The notes under the pieces were generated by a model. The model had not been told where the DNA came from. It was given only the letters and a program-made list of their open reading frames with translations, and did not search any database. DNA of 64,000 nucleotides, from assembly GCA_014058105.1 (NCBI GenBank), contig JACGCM010000420.1, forward strand, positions 1 through 64,000. Direction: 5' to 3'. The first letter of the stretch is position 1, and each line of letters starts with the position of its first letter. Of the stretch, positions 1 through 13,000 are shown one piece after another. The DNA comes from Kingdonia uniflora. Lineage: Eukaryota; Streptophyta; Magnoliopsida; Ranunculales; Circaeasteraceae. A program made the translations under genes and the position numbers.

Positions 1-2775
1 TTAGAATTGCATCTCACTACTGAAATGAGTATAACTAAGTTCCCTGCTGGCAAACATGTTTCATTAGAAAATACGTCATCGGTGGCAAAATCTACTTGTT
101 TTCTTATCAAATCTTATCGATACATATTACCTTCCAAACATAACCTCACGTGCTCCAGTCCCTGAAGGACCAATGATGACGCTCTGTCACCATCCCAACC
201 AGAAACCGTCAATTTGTACATGCTTGTTTTGAACTTTAGAAGCTAGATAAACTCTAACAGAACCAACGCTCGAATTTAATGATCCACGATCCCGCCTCCA
301 AGTCGAGAGAGACTAAAGGAGAAAGGCCCTTGAACACCAAGCCACACTCATCAAAAAGATGGGAAGTCTGCAAGGTAACCAATATCGATTCACTGGTCGA
401 CAAGCATCGCCTCCCTAAGCCCGAAGTGATCATCGGTCACGGCTTTACATAGGGAAAACATCCCGAGGGAAGAGCGAAATCAACTTTCAGATCTTGATCA
501 AGGATCCAGATAAGTACTCCTCGCCATTTCGCCTCCATCATCACATCGTGCTCCTCAAAGACGTCAACGAACCGTCATCAACCCCACGCCAACTCCAAGA
601 TGACATTAAAGAACGTTTTTGATCCCAGAATGACAATATAATTTCTGATCCACAGCACAACTGACCTTATATGACTTGAAACAATAGGATTCAAACCATA
701 CATTCTGACAATCCTAATCACAGATCCACTCTGGATATTCGATACCAACCCAATTTCCCCTCTCTCAAAAGTCCATTCAAATTCCGACAAACTTCTACAT
801 CCAACGTTTCATTAATAACATGCCTCACCGACCCACTTACCCCACGTCCGTCACTTCAAACACCGCCGCCTATAGCTCTAACTTGATCCCATGTTTGTAC
901 CATCTATTTACAATATGGACCTCAAGGAACACCTAATATGGTTTTTCACACCATTCCATGAAGGTTCGATAACCACTTCACCCAGTTAATAACTATTTGA
1001 ATCAACTGGCACATGTTATAGAGCGCAAGATCACGGTGTTCCCTTTCTTTTTCGAAAGGGCATAAAGAGAACTTGGAGATTGTTCAATGTTTCTTGCATG
1101 AAACAGAAAGTTGGAAACTCTTATCCACAGATGTTGTCCACATTCCCTAGCACTCCTCATCGATTTTTAAAAGTTCGAGAAAGCTCACTCACAACCCAAA
1201 ATAGTCACCAAAATTAATAGATGTTGTTAACAACTACAATTGAGCTCAACGGTCCAAGAAAAGAGAAAAGTAACAAACTCTTCCGGCCTGTAATTCAACA
1301 CAGCTTCCACCACACTCAAACCAATCAGCGCTGTTACTACTCTAGCCAAACAGCGTGAAAACTTTAATTACATGTCATGAACATACTGGAAAAAAGGAGA
1401 CCTGTCCCCGTCTTGCCTCCCATGATTCTACCTTTCACATCGTACCAATATTAAGGGGAAAAACTTTTCAAGAAGCACAGGTAATTCCTACTGTCCCCCA
1501 ATAAACCTCTATTCATTTCATAATTTCCCATAGCCATGAGACGACAACTATTACTCCCTTATCCCAATTTTTTCACCGGTATTGTCCTGGCAGGAAAGGC
1601 TCCCACGAGTACGTACTTGATATCCAAAAGTTCTCGAAGAAGAATCAAAGAAAAGAAATTGAACAGATCAAGGCCCATCAAGCTCGACATCTTTATGATT
1701 AAAATTGAAAAAGGCATAAGCTGAAGAAGGATGACAAAAGCACGTCTTTCTCTAAAATGCCATCATTTCAAAATAAGCCATTTCCTACCTACTTCCAGCA
1801 AAGGCCACACGCCCATATCACATTCCTATAAAGACTGCGCCGTCACCATTCAAATACCCTCATGAATAACCCTTGGTGATAATACTTAACTTTGATATTA
1901 ATTATGTGCACCCAACTCCTAGTCTCCACGGAAGTGCCACTGATGTACTATTTAAAGACTGTTGACGTTCCTTGGCCTCAAGCTCACTTAAAGCTTCAAC
2001 AATAACCATCACAGGATTCAATTGTTTCAAAGAATCAGCCTTGGGAGAGATACTTTGCCCCCGTTGTGCCCCCTGTTTGTCAAAAAAAAAAAGAAAAAAG
2101 AAGAAAAAAAAAAAAAAAAAAAAAAAAAACAAAAAACAAAAGAAAAAAAAACACAAAAAAACAAAAAAAAAAAAAAGAAGAAAAAAACACAAAGAAAAAA
2201 AAGCATTACCAGAGACCACCTTTTGTAAATTCATTATCATCGTATACTGAATTCAACTACTTGGGTGAGCTTAGATGCAAAGTTTCTCTACTCTATCAAA
2301 GCATCCTTCACATATCCTCTTTCATTACTTCCGCAACACTCATGGTGTCTAACAAAATTAAAAAAAGCTGTGGTACGAATGTGCAAAATACCACCCACAA
2401 ACAATCCCGCCTACAAATTCTTGAACTCATAGGAATTACAGCACGAACCACCTCATAATATTTTTGCGCACATTACACTGAAGTATTAAATCTGTATAGC
2501 CTTGATGGTTTGGGGAGAAACACTTTTATTGGATTTACACTATCATCAGAAGAAGGGAAACCCTACTGTCGTTTTCAAAGACGCCTGTTGATGTCTTTGC
2601 ATGGTATTTTTTACGACTGTCATAATTTACCCTTCCATTACATTCCATAAGTTACACCTTGTACCAATAGCAGGTGTAGTCACAAGCATCGAACCTAGCT
2701 CCCCAACGCCGAGGCGTTAACAAGAAATAGGTAGTTATTTTCCATGTTGGGTTCATTCGATAAGCTAAGACCCCC
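1..2775. other. Degenerate sequence upstream of a decayed retroelement; no gene supported
   Basis: I see no open reading frame with recognisable domains in this stretch. The short frames present are low-complexity or unsupported. It lies immediately upstream, in the sense direction, of a decayed Ty3/gypsy polymerase, so it may be the eroded gag/protease half of that element. That is positional inference only. Confidence 0.35.
2079..2209. repeat. A-rich low-complexity tract (poly-A with G and C interruptions)
   Basis: About 130 bp almost entirely of A with scattered G and C. All frames translated from it (Lys-rich on plus, Phe/Leu-rich on minus) are artefacts of composition. It could be an expanded tail or a slippage-prone tract; it holds no gene. 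Confidence 0.9.
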
Positions 2776-2777
2776 AA

Positions 2778-5440
2778 GTGGGGTCTCAACATTGTAGTTT
2801 GTCCCGAAGAAAATGGACAAATCTGAGTATGTGTTCGCTTTTACTAACCAAAGAAGTTTTCACCTACAGAAACTTTCCCCTTCCTTTAATCCTCACTTTC
2901 CTTAACTCCGTCAGTAGGACACAACTTTATCCAATGATGGATGCAGCTTCAGATAGACTCAGTCCCCTCTCGCCAAAACAGATTAGAAAGACTACATTTA
3001 TAATATAAATGGTCAATTTATTGTTACATACAGTCCTGCCCTTTGGCTTAAAAAATGCCTAAGCCCGTACAGCAGCTCGTCGCCAGCAAGTTTCAATATT
3101 ACTTGGTTAAAATCATGGAAGTATACGTCGATGAAATGTTTGCAAGAACCTGCCATGAGCAGAATCATTACCTATCTGCAAACCATCTGCACATCCTCGA
3201 ACAACATATGAACAATCCTTAAATCGATCTCGTCACAAATCCAGCACTTATGTCCCATGTCCACACCGCAACCACAAAAGATGTCCAAAAACTTTCGGTA
3301 AGTTACCATCTCTAACAGATTCATCGCAAGTCCCTTTGATCGTGAAACTTTTTTACCTCCTTACTTCTGGAACCCATCTCCTATGACAAAGACACCCAAG
3401 AAGCGTCTTTACTCTAAATATTAATTGGCTTGTTCAAAGAATCTCCAAAGATACTTTGGTGGGTCCTCCCCTAATTAGTACTCATGTTGAAGGCGAGCTT
3501 AACAATGTATTTACGACAACATAGGACTCATCAGTTATTTTCTTATGTCGATAACACAATAGAGTGAAAAAACCCATCTACTTTATCATCAAAACGAAAA
3601 CTCTTCCTGCCTGTAGAAAAAGATACACCACCACTAAAAAAAATAGCTTATAGACTTGTGTATACTTCCCAAACTTTGCCCTTACTTTTCAGCACACCCT
3701 ATTAAAGTCACACAAATTTCCCCTCAAACTATGCTTTCAAAAAAGAGAATATAAAGGTCCAACAATAGTCTGTTTTGTCCTAGGAGAAATATGAATTTCC
3801 TTCGACCACAAGATTAGTCAAAGAACAAGCAGTAGCTGACTTCTAGCAGATTTTTTTTTCCGTGGAAGAACTCATAAAAGTGATGGTTGATGACTCCATT
3901 TCAGGGTCAGATGCAATGGTCAAAAAGTACATGATCAAACTTCTTTATAGATTCATCTGCTGGACCAAGGGGATCAGGATTGACTCGTCTCGTTACACCA
4001 TTCAATCCAAATTAAAAAAGCCAAAAAAAAATCAAACGCAATTCTATACAATAAACATAATTAAGTATGAAGCTTATCTTCATGGACTAGAGCTCTCATT
4101 CGCAATGTGGAGCAGAAGAAATAGTTTTTATGTGATCCTTACTATTTGCTCACCACTACCCCAAGACATTTAAAATATCAGGCAACATGGTTTGCTATGT
4201 TTGCCGTTGTCCCAAGAAAATGAATACAGTAATAGAACAACAATTTTATTACCTCCAAAGTAGAAACCTCCATGCTGATGTACTTGCCTACTTACAACAC
4301 GCTTGAAAGAACATTAAAAAGAGGACTTTTGGGACATCGAAATAATCAACATTCCAGTCTTCGATACAACCTATTCCATGAAAATTTAAGTTACCGAAGA
4401 TGAAGATCCTGATGATTGGAGACACCCATGTCTTACATATTGAATTCTAATACCCTCGACCCCGAGAATAAGGAAGAAGCTCGATCTCTACTAGTAACTG
4501 TCGGCGATTCAAGTCCCAGAAGGAGTAATTATACCATTACCTGTGGGTCCACTTATCGCATGTATTTACATACGACAAGGCCCAAATCAAATCAAGGCTC
4601 TTCACGAGTAATTTGTGTCGAACATCTCTCAGGTATATCACTTGTATAACGAGCATTACACAATGGTTCTACTGGCTGCAGATGAGGCAAGACTGTGAGA
4701 TTTTGTCAGAAAATACTACAAGTGCCAATTCACTCCTAAACATCCAAAGTCTACGCCCTTGATTTGTAGTCAGTAATGGCCTTTCGCCTTCAAAAGATGG
4801 TAATTGATACTTGGCCCATTTAAACTATATCAGGCAACATAAAGTTTGTTTCTTGTAGCTACAAAAGCTAATTCATCTTCAACCAGTGGGTTAAAGCTTT
4901 ACTACTTTGTCACACTGAGCATAAAGGAATGAATTCTCTAGGAGAATATCATCACCAGTTGTTTCCAAAATGATAATATCAGATAATGGCAAATAGTTAT
5001 CTCGTAAAGTTTTTCTCAAATTCCTCCACAATTCGACCATTGACTACTTCGACTCCTATTAGCACCAGGAATGGCCAAGCCGAAGCTATTAATAAAAGTA
5101 GCAATTCCGAATTACGAAACACCTCGATGAAAAGAAGCAGATGACCCGATGAACTACTAGTCTTTTATGGGCCTTAGACCCACACTCTAACATCCCATGT
5201 TGCACACCATTTTATGATGGCTTGGAACGCAGCTGTATCCCATCTGAACCTCGCCCTCACAACTGCTAAAAAGTACGTCAAGATAAAAACATGAAGTTTG
5301 GAGGACTTCCTCTGTAATTCAATTGGATTGAAGAAACTCAGATTATCCTTTGTAACCTTAGGGCTATACCATGACACCTTTCGCAGGCATGACATCAGTG
5401 ATCTGTCTTCGATGAATTTAAGATAGTACTCCCGAACCAA
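2778..5440 (+). pseudogene. Decayed Ty3/gypsy (Tat-like) polymerase: RT, RNase H and integrase remnants
   Basis: Plus-strand fragments in shifting frames follow the order of a Ty3/gypsy pol. An RT segment with MMDAASD lies near 2,930, followed by LPFGLKNA near 3,030 and VYVDEM, a degenerate YVDD catalytic box, near 3,120. RNase H-like text (ADF, with stops) lies near 3,840. Integrase core text NGQAEAINKS lies near 5,070 and a C-terminal NWIEET-type motif near 5,330. The same motifs occur at 61.3-63.9 kb in element A, which supports the family assignment. Many stops and frameshifts are present, so no protein is made. The 5' part of the element is not recognisable or lies outside the window. 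Confidence 0.75.
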
Positions 5441-6574
5441 AGAAATTAGGGAAAATTATCAGAGAATTGTGAAAGACTTGCCATTATTGATGACAAAACG
5501 ACACAGTGGTACGTGGCTAGTTGAATGCAAGAAAGCAATGTACACTCAGTTCTATAAAGCACAACCCATCTGAAGATGCTCAAATATATTTGTATAGGTT
5601 ATTATTTTACGTCAAAAAGGAAGTTTTCTTTCCTTCATATGCCATCTTTCTAGCTTCTTTCTTTGGCAAAGCTTCATACGTGTTTATCAAATTTGAGTCT
5701 CATTACATCATCGAATTCAAGGACGCATGCTTGTATCATTACTGGCATTCAATAACGCATGACATTTTCTGTATTATTCACCCAGATATCTCAAGAGGAT
5801 AACACCTGAGAATTCTTCATAATCACGTAAGCCATACAATGGTAGCCTATCTATCCTTCCATAAACTGTTACATGCAACTTCCGAACATATACGAACATA
5901 GGTCCTCCTATCATCCTAATGAAGTAACACTTTAACTATTCTACTTCCTTACTACAATCGACAACTAATTTCTGAATTGCTTATTTGATCACATAGATTC
6001 TCCCTTAGGGGAATCTATCTAACATTAATACGCGACAATTACATAACTACTTTCTCTAAACCTAGTTATCAACTACCATACCTCCCGCTTCATTCACTGA
6101 CATTATAAATACTTTGTTCATGAAAGCTTCAACACATTCACCAAATTCTTTAACATCCTATTTAATTACGCAAATACGTAACCATCAATATCCATACTTA
6201 TCAATTCTGCTCAAACCAATTCCCAAAAATATTATCAGGTCCTTGACCACTTGTACCACCATTATTCCCAACTCGACACAATAAAAGAGAAAAGAGATAT
6301 GAGGTAAATATATCAGCTCATCAGACGCTCCTCTCTCACTCTGCTCTGTCACTATCGGCCAGACAGGGGTCCCTTCTGAGCGTCGAGAACCTCCTCCTCC
6401 TCGCATCAGATCAGCAAAGGTAATCCCAGCAGCGCACCAAGTCTTATAATAATCTTCCCCTCTCCTCAGTTTAAACTCACCAGAAAATTAGCCTTTATGC
6501 GCTTGAGATAGTTGATGTTAATTCAACTTCGAAGAGATATGATCTATTCCCAAATTTGTCCCTCAAGTTAACTT
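5441..6574. other. No gene seen; probable 3' internal region of the decayed element
   Basis: Short frames only, none with recognisable domains. The stretch sits between the decayed integrase and a coiled-coil frame on the other strand, so it is plausibly the non-coding 3' part of the same retroelement. Confidence 0.35.
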
Positions 6575-6874
6575 TTGCAGGCCAATTGCTTCTTATCTTT
6601 TCTGTCGCGAGGTCCCTCTTATCTTCTCGACCTCTCTCCTCTTCCCAATCGCCCAAACCTTCTTCGCCTCATGACGACATTCTCCTTCACCTCACCGCTC
6701 CAGCTTCAGCTTTTCCAGCTTAGCTTTCATGCTTTCCTTCTGCTGGACCACCTCTTCGTTTTCCTGTCGCTCCATTTTAAAGTTTTTGGTAAACAGGAGT
6801 TGGTTCGCCAAAACTTCATACTGAGAAGGGAGCTTCCCATCGACCAACCCCTTCTTGATATGCCTAATAGTCAT
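6575..6874 (-). pseudogene. Short coiled-coil frame, possible antisense ORF remnant of the decayed retroelement
   Basis: The minus strand reads a charged, heptad-like stretch (for example KAKLEKLKLERGGE) of about 60 residues from 6,874 and continues in frame past 6,692. I do not recognise a family. Its position, downstream of pol and on the opposite strand, matches the antisense coiled-coil gene of element B (47.9-51.7 kb). I therefore infer it may be a relic of the same kind of accessory ORF. It could equally be a chance frame. Confidence 0.25.
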
Positions 6875-6889
6875 AATATGAGTTCTCGA

Positions 6890-7445
6890 TTATGGACTAC
6901 TTCCTTAGTTTGCTATACCCAAAAGATTTTACGTGGAAACTCAGTAAAACTGAGAAAAACCCGAATCTCGAGGAGGGTTTGAGGGTAAAATCCATTGGTT
7001 AGATATAAAATTGCTGGAAGATAGAATAGATTGTAAATAGAGAAAAATAACAAGTTCAGATCCCTTTTTACATTGCTATACCTGTATTTATAATGGATTT
7101 CACCCGGCAGCTAAAATAAATTGGTTCATATTTTAGGGTAGTGGGCGAACTTTACAGATTTCTTGCCAAGGCTCTATTTGACCCAGGTGTAAGGTTACTG
7201 TAGCGGGTCGAGATCTTTAGGCGTGTACTTGACATTCTTCTCGAATGACAATACCTTCGACATGGTTATACTTAGGGTTCTTTGTCGAATTAAAGGAATA
7301 TGCTACTACAATTATTTACCAATTCAATTTAAAATATGGCTGTTAAATACTTGGTCCTCAATCACTGAGATGGTAGTGAGGGTATCGAATTACTCAACGT
7401 TCATGTTTTATGTTTTTGGCTTTGAGGTACCTGTTACACCACACT
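6890..7445 (+). repeat. Possible 3' LTR of the decayed Ty3/gypsy element
   Basis: AT-rich, non-coding sequence with a TATA-like CTGTATTTATA at about 7,080 and a wording resembling the LTRs at 44.4 kb and 58.9 kb (an acgtggaaa box followed by AT-rich promoter text). The exact TG/CA ends and a partner LTR were not found, so this is a weak call based on position and general character. Confidence 0.25.
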
Positions 7446-7870
7446 GACGCGAGACTATTTGGACTACGAAAGAGAGAAGGGATCAGAAAGAAAGAGAGGA
7501 AACTGCCTCCGGATCAAATGTGTCTTCCCTGAGAGAGAGAAAAAAAAAGATAGTGAGAGATGAGTGAGAAATCGTACTGATGTTCGCCCTTGTTTGTAGT
7601 TACAAGAACCCAAGTGATAGACATATCTGATGTAATAGTGTTGATGGAGAAAAATGGTCTCAATCCTGAGTTCATGGGGGGAGAGAGAGATAGGGGTACA
7701 ATTTCAAATTTTAAAATTCTCCATGTTCTTTGGGAGGGGGGTGGGGGGGGGGCTTCACGAGGGTAGAGAGAGAAGGCCTCGATTTCAAAAGTAAGTTCAA
7801 CATAAGCGAAAGAGTAAAGAAGGAGAAAGAGAGAGAGAGAGAGAGGTGTGAGATGAGAAAAAAAAAGAAA
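7446..7870. repeat. GA-rich simple-sequence region
   Basis: Repeated GAGA/GAAA tracts, including a clean (GA)n run near 7,826-7,846, and a G-run near 7,733-7,751. Translations on either strand are compositional. No gene is visible. Confidence 0.8.
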
Positions 7871-9320
7871 AGGATGACTGTGGCACTAGCAGGAAGAGAG
7901 AGACATCTCTTTGCCAACTCATTGTACCTCATTAGTTGGGTTTCCTATTTCCACCTCCTTATTATAAAAGCGTCTCCTAAAGTACCACCCTTATGAGAAG
8001 AAGAAGAAAGTGAGGAGTCCAAGTTCATCCACAGTGCATCAGTTGGTTTTCAAAAAGGAAATGTTTTCAAGAGGAACAAGAGGGCCATAGATTAAAAAAA
8101 ATTAAGTAGGTGCATTTGTAGCCAAGATTCAATATTGGAACGAAAGCAATGCTCAACCTTTCGTTTTGAGGATGAAAACCAAGTGAGGGAGGTACGGTTA
8201 AATGACAAAATCTCTGTGGCACCTCAAAACTAAGTGAGTGGGGCACTTTATGAGATGTTTAAGAATCACTCATCTCTAGTCGAGAGTGGTGCGTTTTGAG
8301 TGAGGACTTGAGGTCCATTGTTTTAGTATCCATGAATCCTCTCTCATGTCTGTGCTTCGATAGAAGAAGTACAAAAAAAAGTATCTTCGATATGGCCTTC
8401 GGGAGGGCGCATGCCCAATCCTTGGAAAGATAGTTAAGTCCAAGAAGGGTCAACCTCACCGCGCTTTATCGCGTTTACCTCCTACGTAAAATTTGTTTAC
8501 AATGGTTGCGACTTGGATGGGCGTGTAGAGAACTCACAGTGATTAGTCAGGGGCCGAAGCCAAAGATCTAGACTAGGGGGTGTTGGGGGTGGAGTCAAAA
8601 AAAATAAATTGGGCGGTAATGGATCTTGATTGATTTGGCTAAAAGTAAACAAAGAAAAATAATAAAGTGAAGAAATAGAGAGGGAAGAGTCGCGTGAAAA
8701 AATTTAGCGCTTAAAAACAATGGGATACCTTTGAGGATGCCAAAACCCCCTTGACCTTACATAACTTTTTATTTTAACTCGTGCTGCTTTTCAATAAGTT
8801 CGATGGTTTATTATCAAAAAAACTTCGTCAAATATGCATGAGATCTAGTGGTGAGAATCTATGTCAATTTAAAACGTAAATGCGTCTTTGTAATAGACAT
8901 TAGTTTAAAGTGTGGGGTGGGGCGGGTCAACGATCAAACCTGCACATAAATAAATGTAGGCAAATAAAGGAAAATACAAATGGGCGTAAGAGTAGCTCCA
9001 CAAGCATGTGGGCTTGCGCTCAAAAAATATAGTTCAAACTCTCTAGCAGTACACAGTTCGAAGAACCAAACTTGGTGATGTGACTATCAAAACCACCTTG
9101 CCTAACTACAAAATTGCGGTCATAACAAAAAATACTCAAAAAAAGATGATGAAACATCCTACGATTATAATAATCTTCTCGTTTAGAGGAGGCACAAACT
9201 ATTATGTGTTTCTCATTCAAATTTTACACGAGCGAGCTGAGTAATCTGACAGCACAAGCTTCTCTAGGATGGCATTCCTTCGACATGAGCTCCAGGACAG
9301 CTCAAGAACTGCTGGAGATG
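7871..9320. other. Intergenic region, no gene seen; includes upstream region of the DUF3531-type gene
   Basis: No frame with recognisable domains on either strand. The last few hundred bases must contain the promoter of the gene starting at 9,429, but I cannot point to a convincing TATA box. A CT/CTT microsatellite follows at 9,361-9,390 and would lie in the 5' leader. Confidence 0.5.
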
Positions 9321-9360
9321 GTTGTGGGACCTACTGTTCTCAACTAAGAGTATTGCGGCT

Positions 9361-9390
9361 GCTCTTCTTCTTCTTCTTCTTCTTCTTTCT
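9361..9390 (+). repeat. CTT microsatellite in the probable 5' leader
   Basis: About eight tandem CTT units upstream of the first coding ATG of the DUF3531-type gene. A frame opening at 9,322 translates it as poly-Leu; that frame runs through the leader in the wrong frame and is not considered coding. Confidence 0.85.
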
Positions 9391-9428
9391 TCTCCTTCCC
9401 CCTCCTCGCTCTCTCTAACAGAGGAGAA

Positions 9429-10079
9429 ATGCTATCTACACCACTACTCTCCCCTCTATTCACCCTCAAAGTCTCCTCAACTCTCCTCCCCAACCAAAAC
9501 CTTCTTGGGCATTTCGTCAAAAAATCTGTTGTTACTCAATCGAGTTCTATCAAACGCATAAAACCCACATTTGTCTCCAAGCAAATCAATGGGACAACAG
9601 CAGAGTGATGTATCACCCCAAATTTGGACGAAAATTACGATGAAGGAGAAAGGAGAAGAGTTTTCATCTGAGACTAAGTTCAGTGGGAGACACCAAGAGA
9701 AAGAGTTTGATAGAGACCCCGAATTCGCCGAAATACTCGGTAGTGTTCTCGATGACCTGAGAAAGCTCAGGCCCGGTAAGCTCATCTCAACTTGTTCTCT
9801 CTCTAATGGGTAGTTGGTTGTTGTTTGTTGAGTTTTTACTTTTTTTGTGCGAAACTTGTAACTGGGTTTTCTTATATTTTCTTGTTTGGGTGTTCTAATT
9901 TAGATTATCTTATGCAATTATATGGGTTGATTTGAATTTTTAATGCTTATGTTCTCACTAACTGGTTTGGTTTTGTTGTACTTGTAATGGTGAAGATGGA
10001 GGATAGAATAGGAAGAAGAGGAGCAAAGTACTGCACACCAAAACTGGTTCTGTATACCCATGAAAGTGGCTTTCAACAA
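9429..10079 (+). pseudogene. Exons 1-2 of the DUF3531-type gene, with multiple small frameshifts
   Basis: The coding text moves between frames. [14 protein letters not shown] to INGTTAE is one frame from 9,429. SDVSP, then [11 protein letters not shown], then [19 protein letters not shown] and [14 protein letters not shown] alternate between frames. PEKAQAR then needs one extra C at the LDD/PEK junction (a CCC reduced to CC). In exon 2, [19 protein letters not shown] and MKVAFNK are in three different frames. Each step is explained by loss of one or two bases, often in a short homopolymer. The donor at 9,775 and the donor at 10,079 are intact. The acceptor of exon 2 is inexact by one base. 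Confidence 0.65.
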
Positions 10080-13000
10080 GTAAGATTTAGATACTTGTGT
10101 TATACACTATGCTATCCACATACATATTTTAATGCTAATATTTGTGTAGTCGGAAAGAATAGCTATATACATACTCGATTATGTATTTATATTGATGAAC
10201 ACTGATGTACGAGAGAAAAAAATGGTTGGAGAGAGTGTAAGGTATGAACTGCAGATGTGGGCTCAGATTTGATGTGATGCATACTAGTATTCTACTCAAA
10301 CAAGCGAGGTTATAACTCTGGGTATATGGCTTACTATGCTTTATGTAGCTTATGATTAGATATGGTAAAAAGAAGTTGTTTAAAAGGGATTAGTGTAGTA
10401 GAAATGCAATTGTTGGGATGGATGTCAGCAAACTAGGAAATTAAGTCAAAATTGGCGCAATCATAAATATGTGTAAGAAGTTAGAAAATGTTAGGAAGTA
10501 TTATATTGTTGTGTTCTTCGTATATCTCTACTAACACAAGCTTCTCAATCGTATTGTGGATAAGTGGTATCATTTTCCAGTTGCAATTCTCGTGGGGTTG
10601 ATTGTGGTTATGGTCTCTACACGTGACCGTCTCAAGCAACAAAGGAGAAGCTAGTGAGTCCGTTGAAGATTCATCGCAAACCTAATTCGAAGAAGGACGT
10701 TTGGAGATGGGCGATCCCAACGAAAGACTCACGATTTTGGAAACGACAGTTCCGCTAACTTCTACTGTAGGGGAGTTAGTGGAGCAGTTGCGCCTCACGA
10801 ACCTCGCGAAGGCTTCCGCTTCGGCAAAACGGCGTGACCGTTCGAGAAGAAAGGGTTATGGAGGTGGATGGTGACGAGGACTTCTGATATTCGATGATTC
10901 TAGTGATGCCGATTCTGTCAAGGAGCGCCCAGGTCTTGGTAAGTCAGTGAATCCTATGCGTAATCTTCGTCTTGGTTTTAAGATTGAGATTCCGTTTTCG
11001 ATGGTTCCGTCAACGCCGATAAATTAGATAATTGTTTAGATAGGTTGGAGACTTATTTTTCAATTGATGAATATTCCACGTCAGAAGATTTGTTTCTCAA
11101 CTTTGAAATTCACAAGTCACTCACGTGGTGGAAATCCTATCGGAAACGACATGATGTCGAAAGTCTGAGTTGGAAGGAATTTAAGGTCTTGGTGAGGAAG
11201 CAATTTTATCCCATTGGGTATGAACAAGAGCGATGGTACAAATGGCACAACTTACGCCAAAGGTTTGGGCAATCCATGCAACAGTTCACTACGGAGTTTC
11301 ATAACCAAGCATTGGTTTTGGATATTGACGTGAAGGAGTACGATGTGTTCATGAAGTATACGGAGGGTTTGTCGGAGTCCATACAAAGAGAATTAATGCT
11401 CTTCAATGTAGCAGATATTGAAGACGCTACCGTTAAAACAATTGCCATTGAAGGCAAGTACTTGAAGAGCGACAAGAACAAGTCGGGGTACAAGGCTAAT
11501 TGGAAGTTTGATAAGAAAGGGGAGTCCAAAAGAGACGGGTCTTCATTCAAGGGGACTATCTGTAGTCATTGCAAGGCTAATGGGCACAATTTCGATAGAT
11601 GTTGGAAACTTCACCCGGAGCTTCGGCCGAAGGAGGAGAAGGGCAAGAAAGAGAAATGTGCACTAGCTGCAACGATTGTGGATCTTCTGGATTTAGATAA
11701 GCCAAATCCTAAGCTTACGCTAATGTTCAAGCAACCTCTGGCTATCGACGAGGCGAGTCGGGAAGAGCTATTCTTTGTCAGCATTCAGGTAAGCAGAGCT
11801 TAGTCGAGGCCATTATTGATCCGGGTAGTCAGAAGAATTTAATTTCTGAGGCGGTGGTGAAGAAGATGGGTTTGGCTACTGTGGCTCATCCTAAGCCGTA
11901 TGGTTTGGGTTGGATTCAGAAAGACGCGGAGTTGAAGATCATTAAGCATTGTACGTTCAAATTTGCGATTACTGAGAAGTTTATTGACGAAGTGACATGT
12001 GAGGTGGTTCTGTTGGACGTGTGTCAAGTCATCTTGGGTAGCCCTTATCTTTGGGACCGCGATGCAATCCTTTACCGTCGTGCTCGCAAATATCGGTTGG
12101 TGAAGGATGGGACTGAGTTTCTTATTAATGCGTGCAAGGAACATATCACTACCAGTAATTTGGTAACGACGACTCAGGCGAAGAGGTTGATTAATGCGAG
12201 CGGCAAATTTGTTTTGTTGTTGGTGCGACCGATTCAAGAGGGTCCGTCGGCTACAGTATTGTCTACTTTGGCAATGTCTCCTAAGCAACAAACCGATATA
12301 GGGGAGTTGCAAGAGGAGTATGACGACTTGTTTTTGGGCATAGAAGGGATGCCGCACAAGAGGGATGTGGAGCATGATATCACCTTAGTGAATGGTGAGC
12401 CACTACCTAATATTAGGTTATATCGAACTTCTGTTACTGAGTCTGATGAGATCAAGAAGCAGGTACATGAACTCCTGGAGCAAGGAGTTATTAATCCGAG
12501 TTGCTCGCCTTGTGGTTCGCCGGTGTTACTGGTGCCGAAGAAGGATGGGTCTTGGAGGATGTGTGTGGATTATCGGGCGTTGAACAATATCACGGTGAAG
12601 AATCGTTATCCGCTTCCACGGATTGAGGAGCTTTTAGATGAGTTGCAGACAGCTCAGTTTTTCACCAAGTTGGATCTTAAGTCGGGTTACCATCAAGTTC
12701 GAATCCGGGAGGAGGATACTTGGAAGACAGCGTTCAAAACCAAACAGGGCTTATTTGAGTGGTTGGTGATGCCTTTTGGGTTATGCAATGCTCTGACAAC
12801 GTTTATGCGGCTAATGAATGAGGTACTTCGTGCGTTTATTGATGATTTTGTGATTATATATTTGGATGATATCTTGATATATAGTCGTACATGGGAGGAT
12901 CATCTTGGGCATTTACGCAGAATGTTGGGCGTGTTGCGATCACAACAACTTTTTCTGAACAGGAAGAAGTGCGAGTTTGGGAAACGGGAGCTAGTCTATT

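Noticed and set aside
1902..2250. Overlapping frames of 68-130 residues, Lys-rich on plus and Phe-rich on minus
   Set aside because: They are translations of an A-rich low-complexity tract and share no family.
9322..9561. A 79-residue frame with poly-Leu near a signal-like start
   Set aside because: It translates the CTT microsatellite in the leader; the transit-peptide-like frame from 9,429 joins the conserved protein better.
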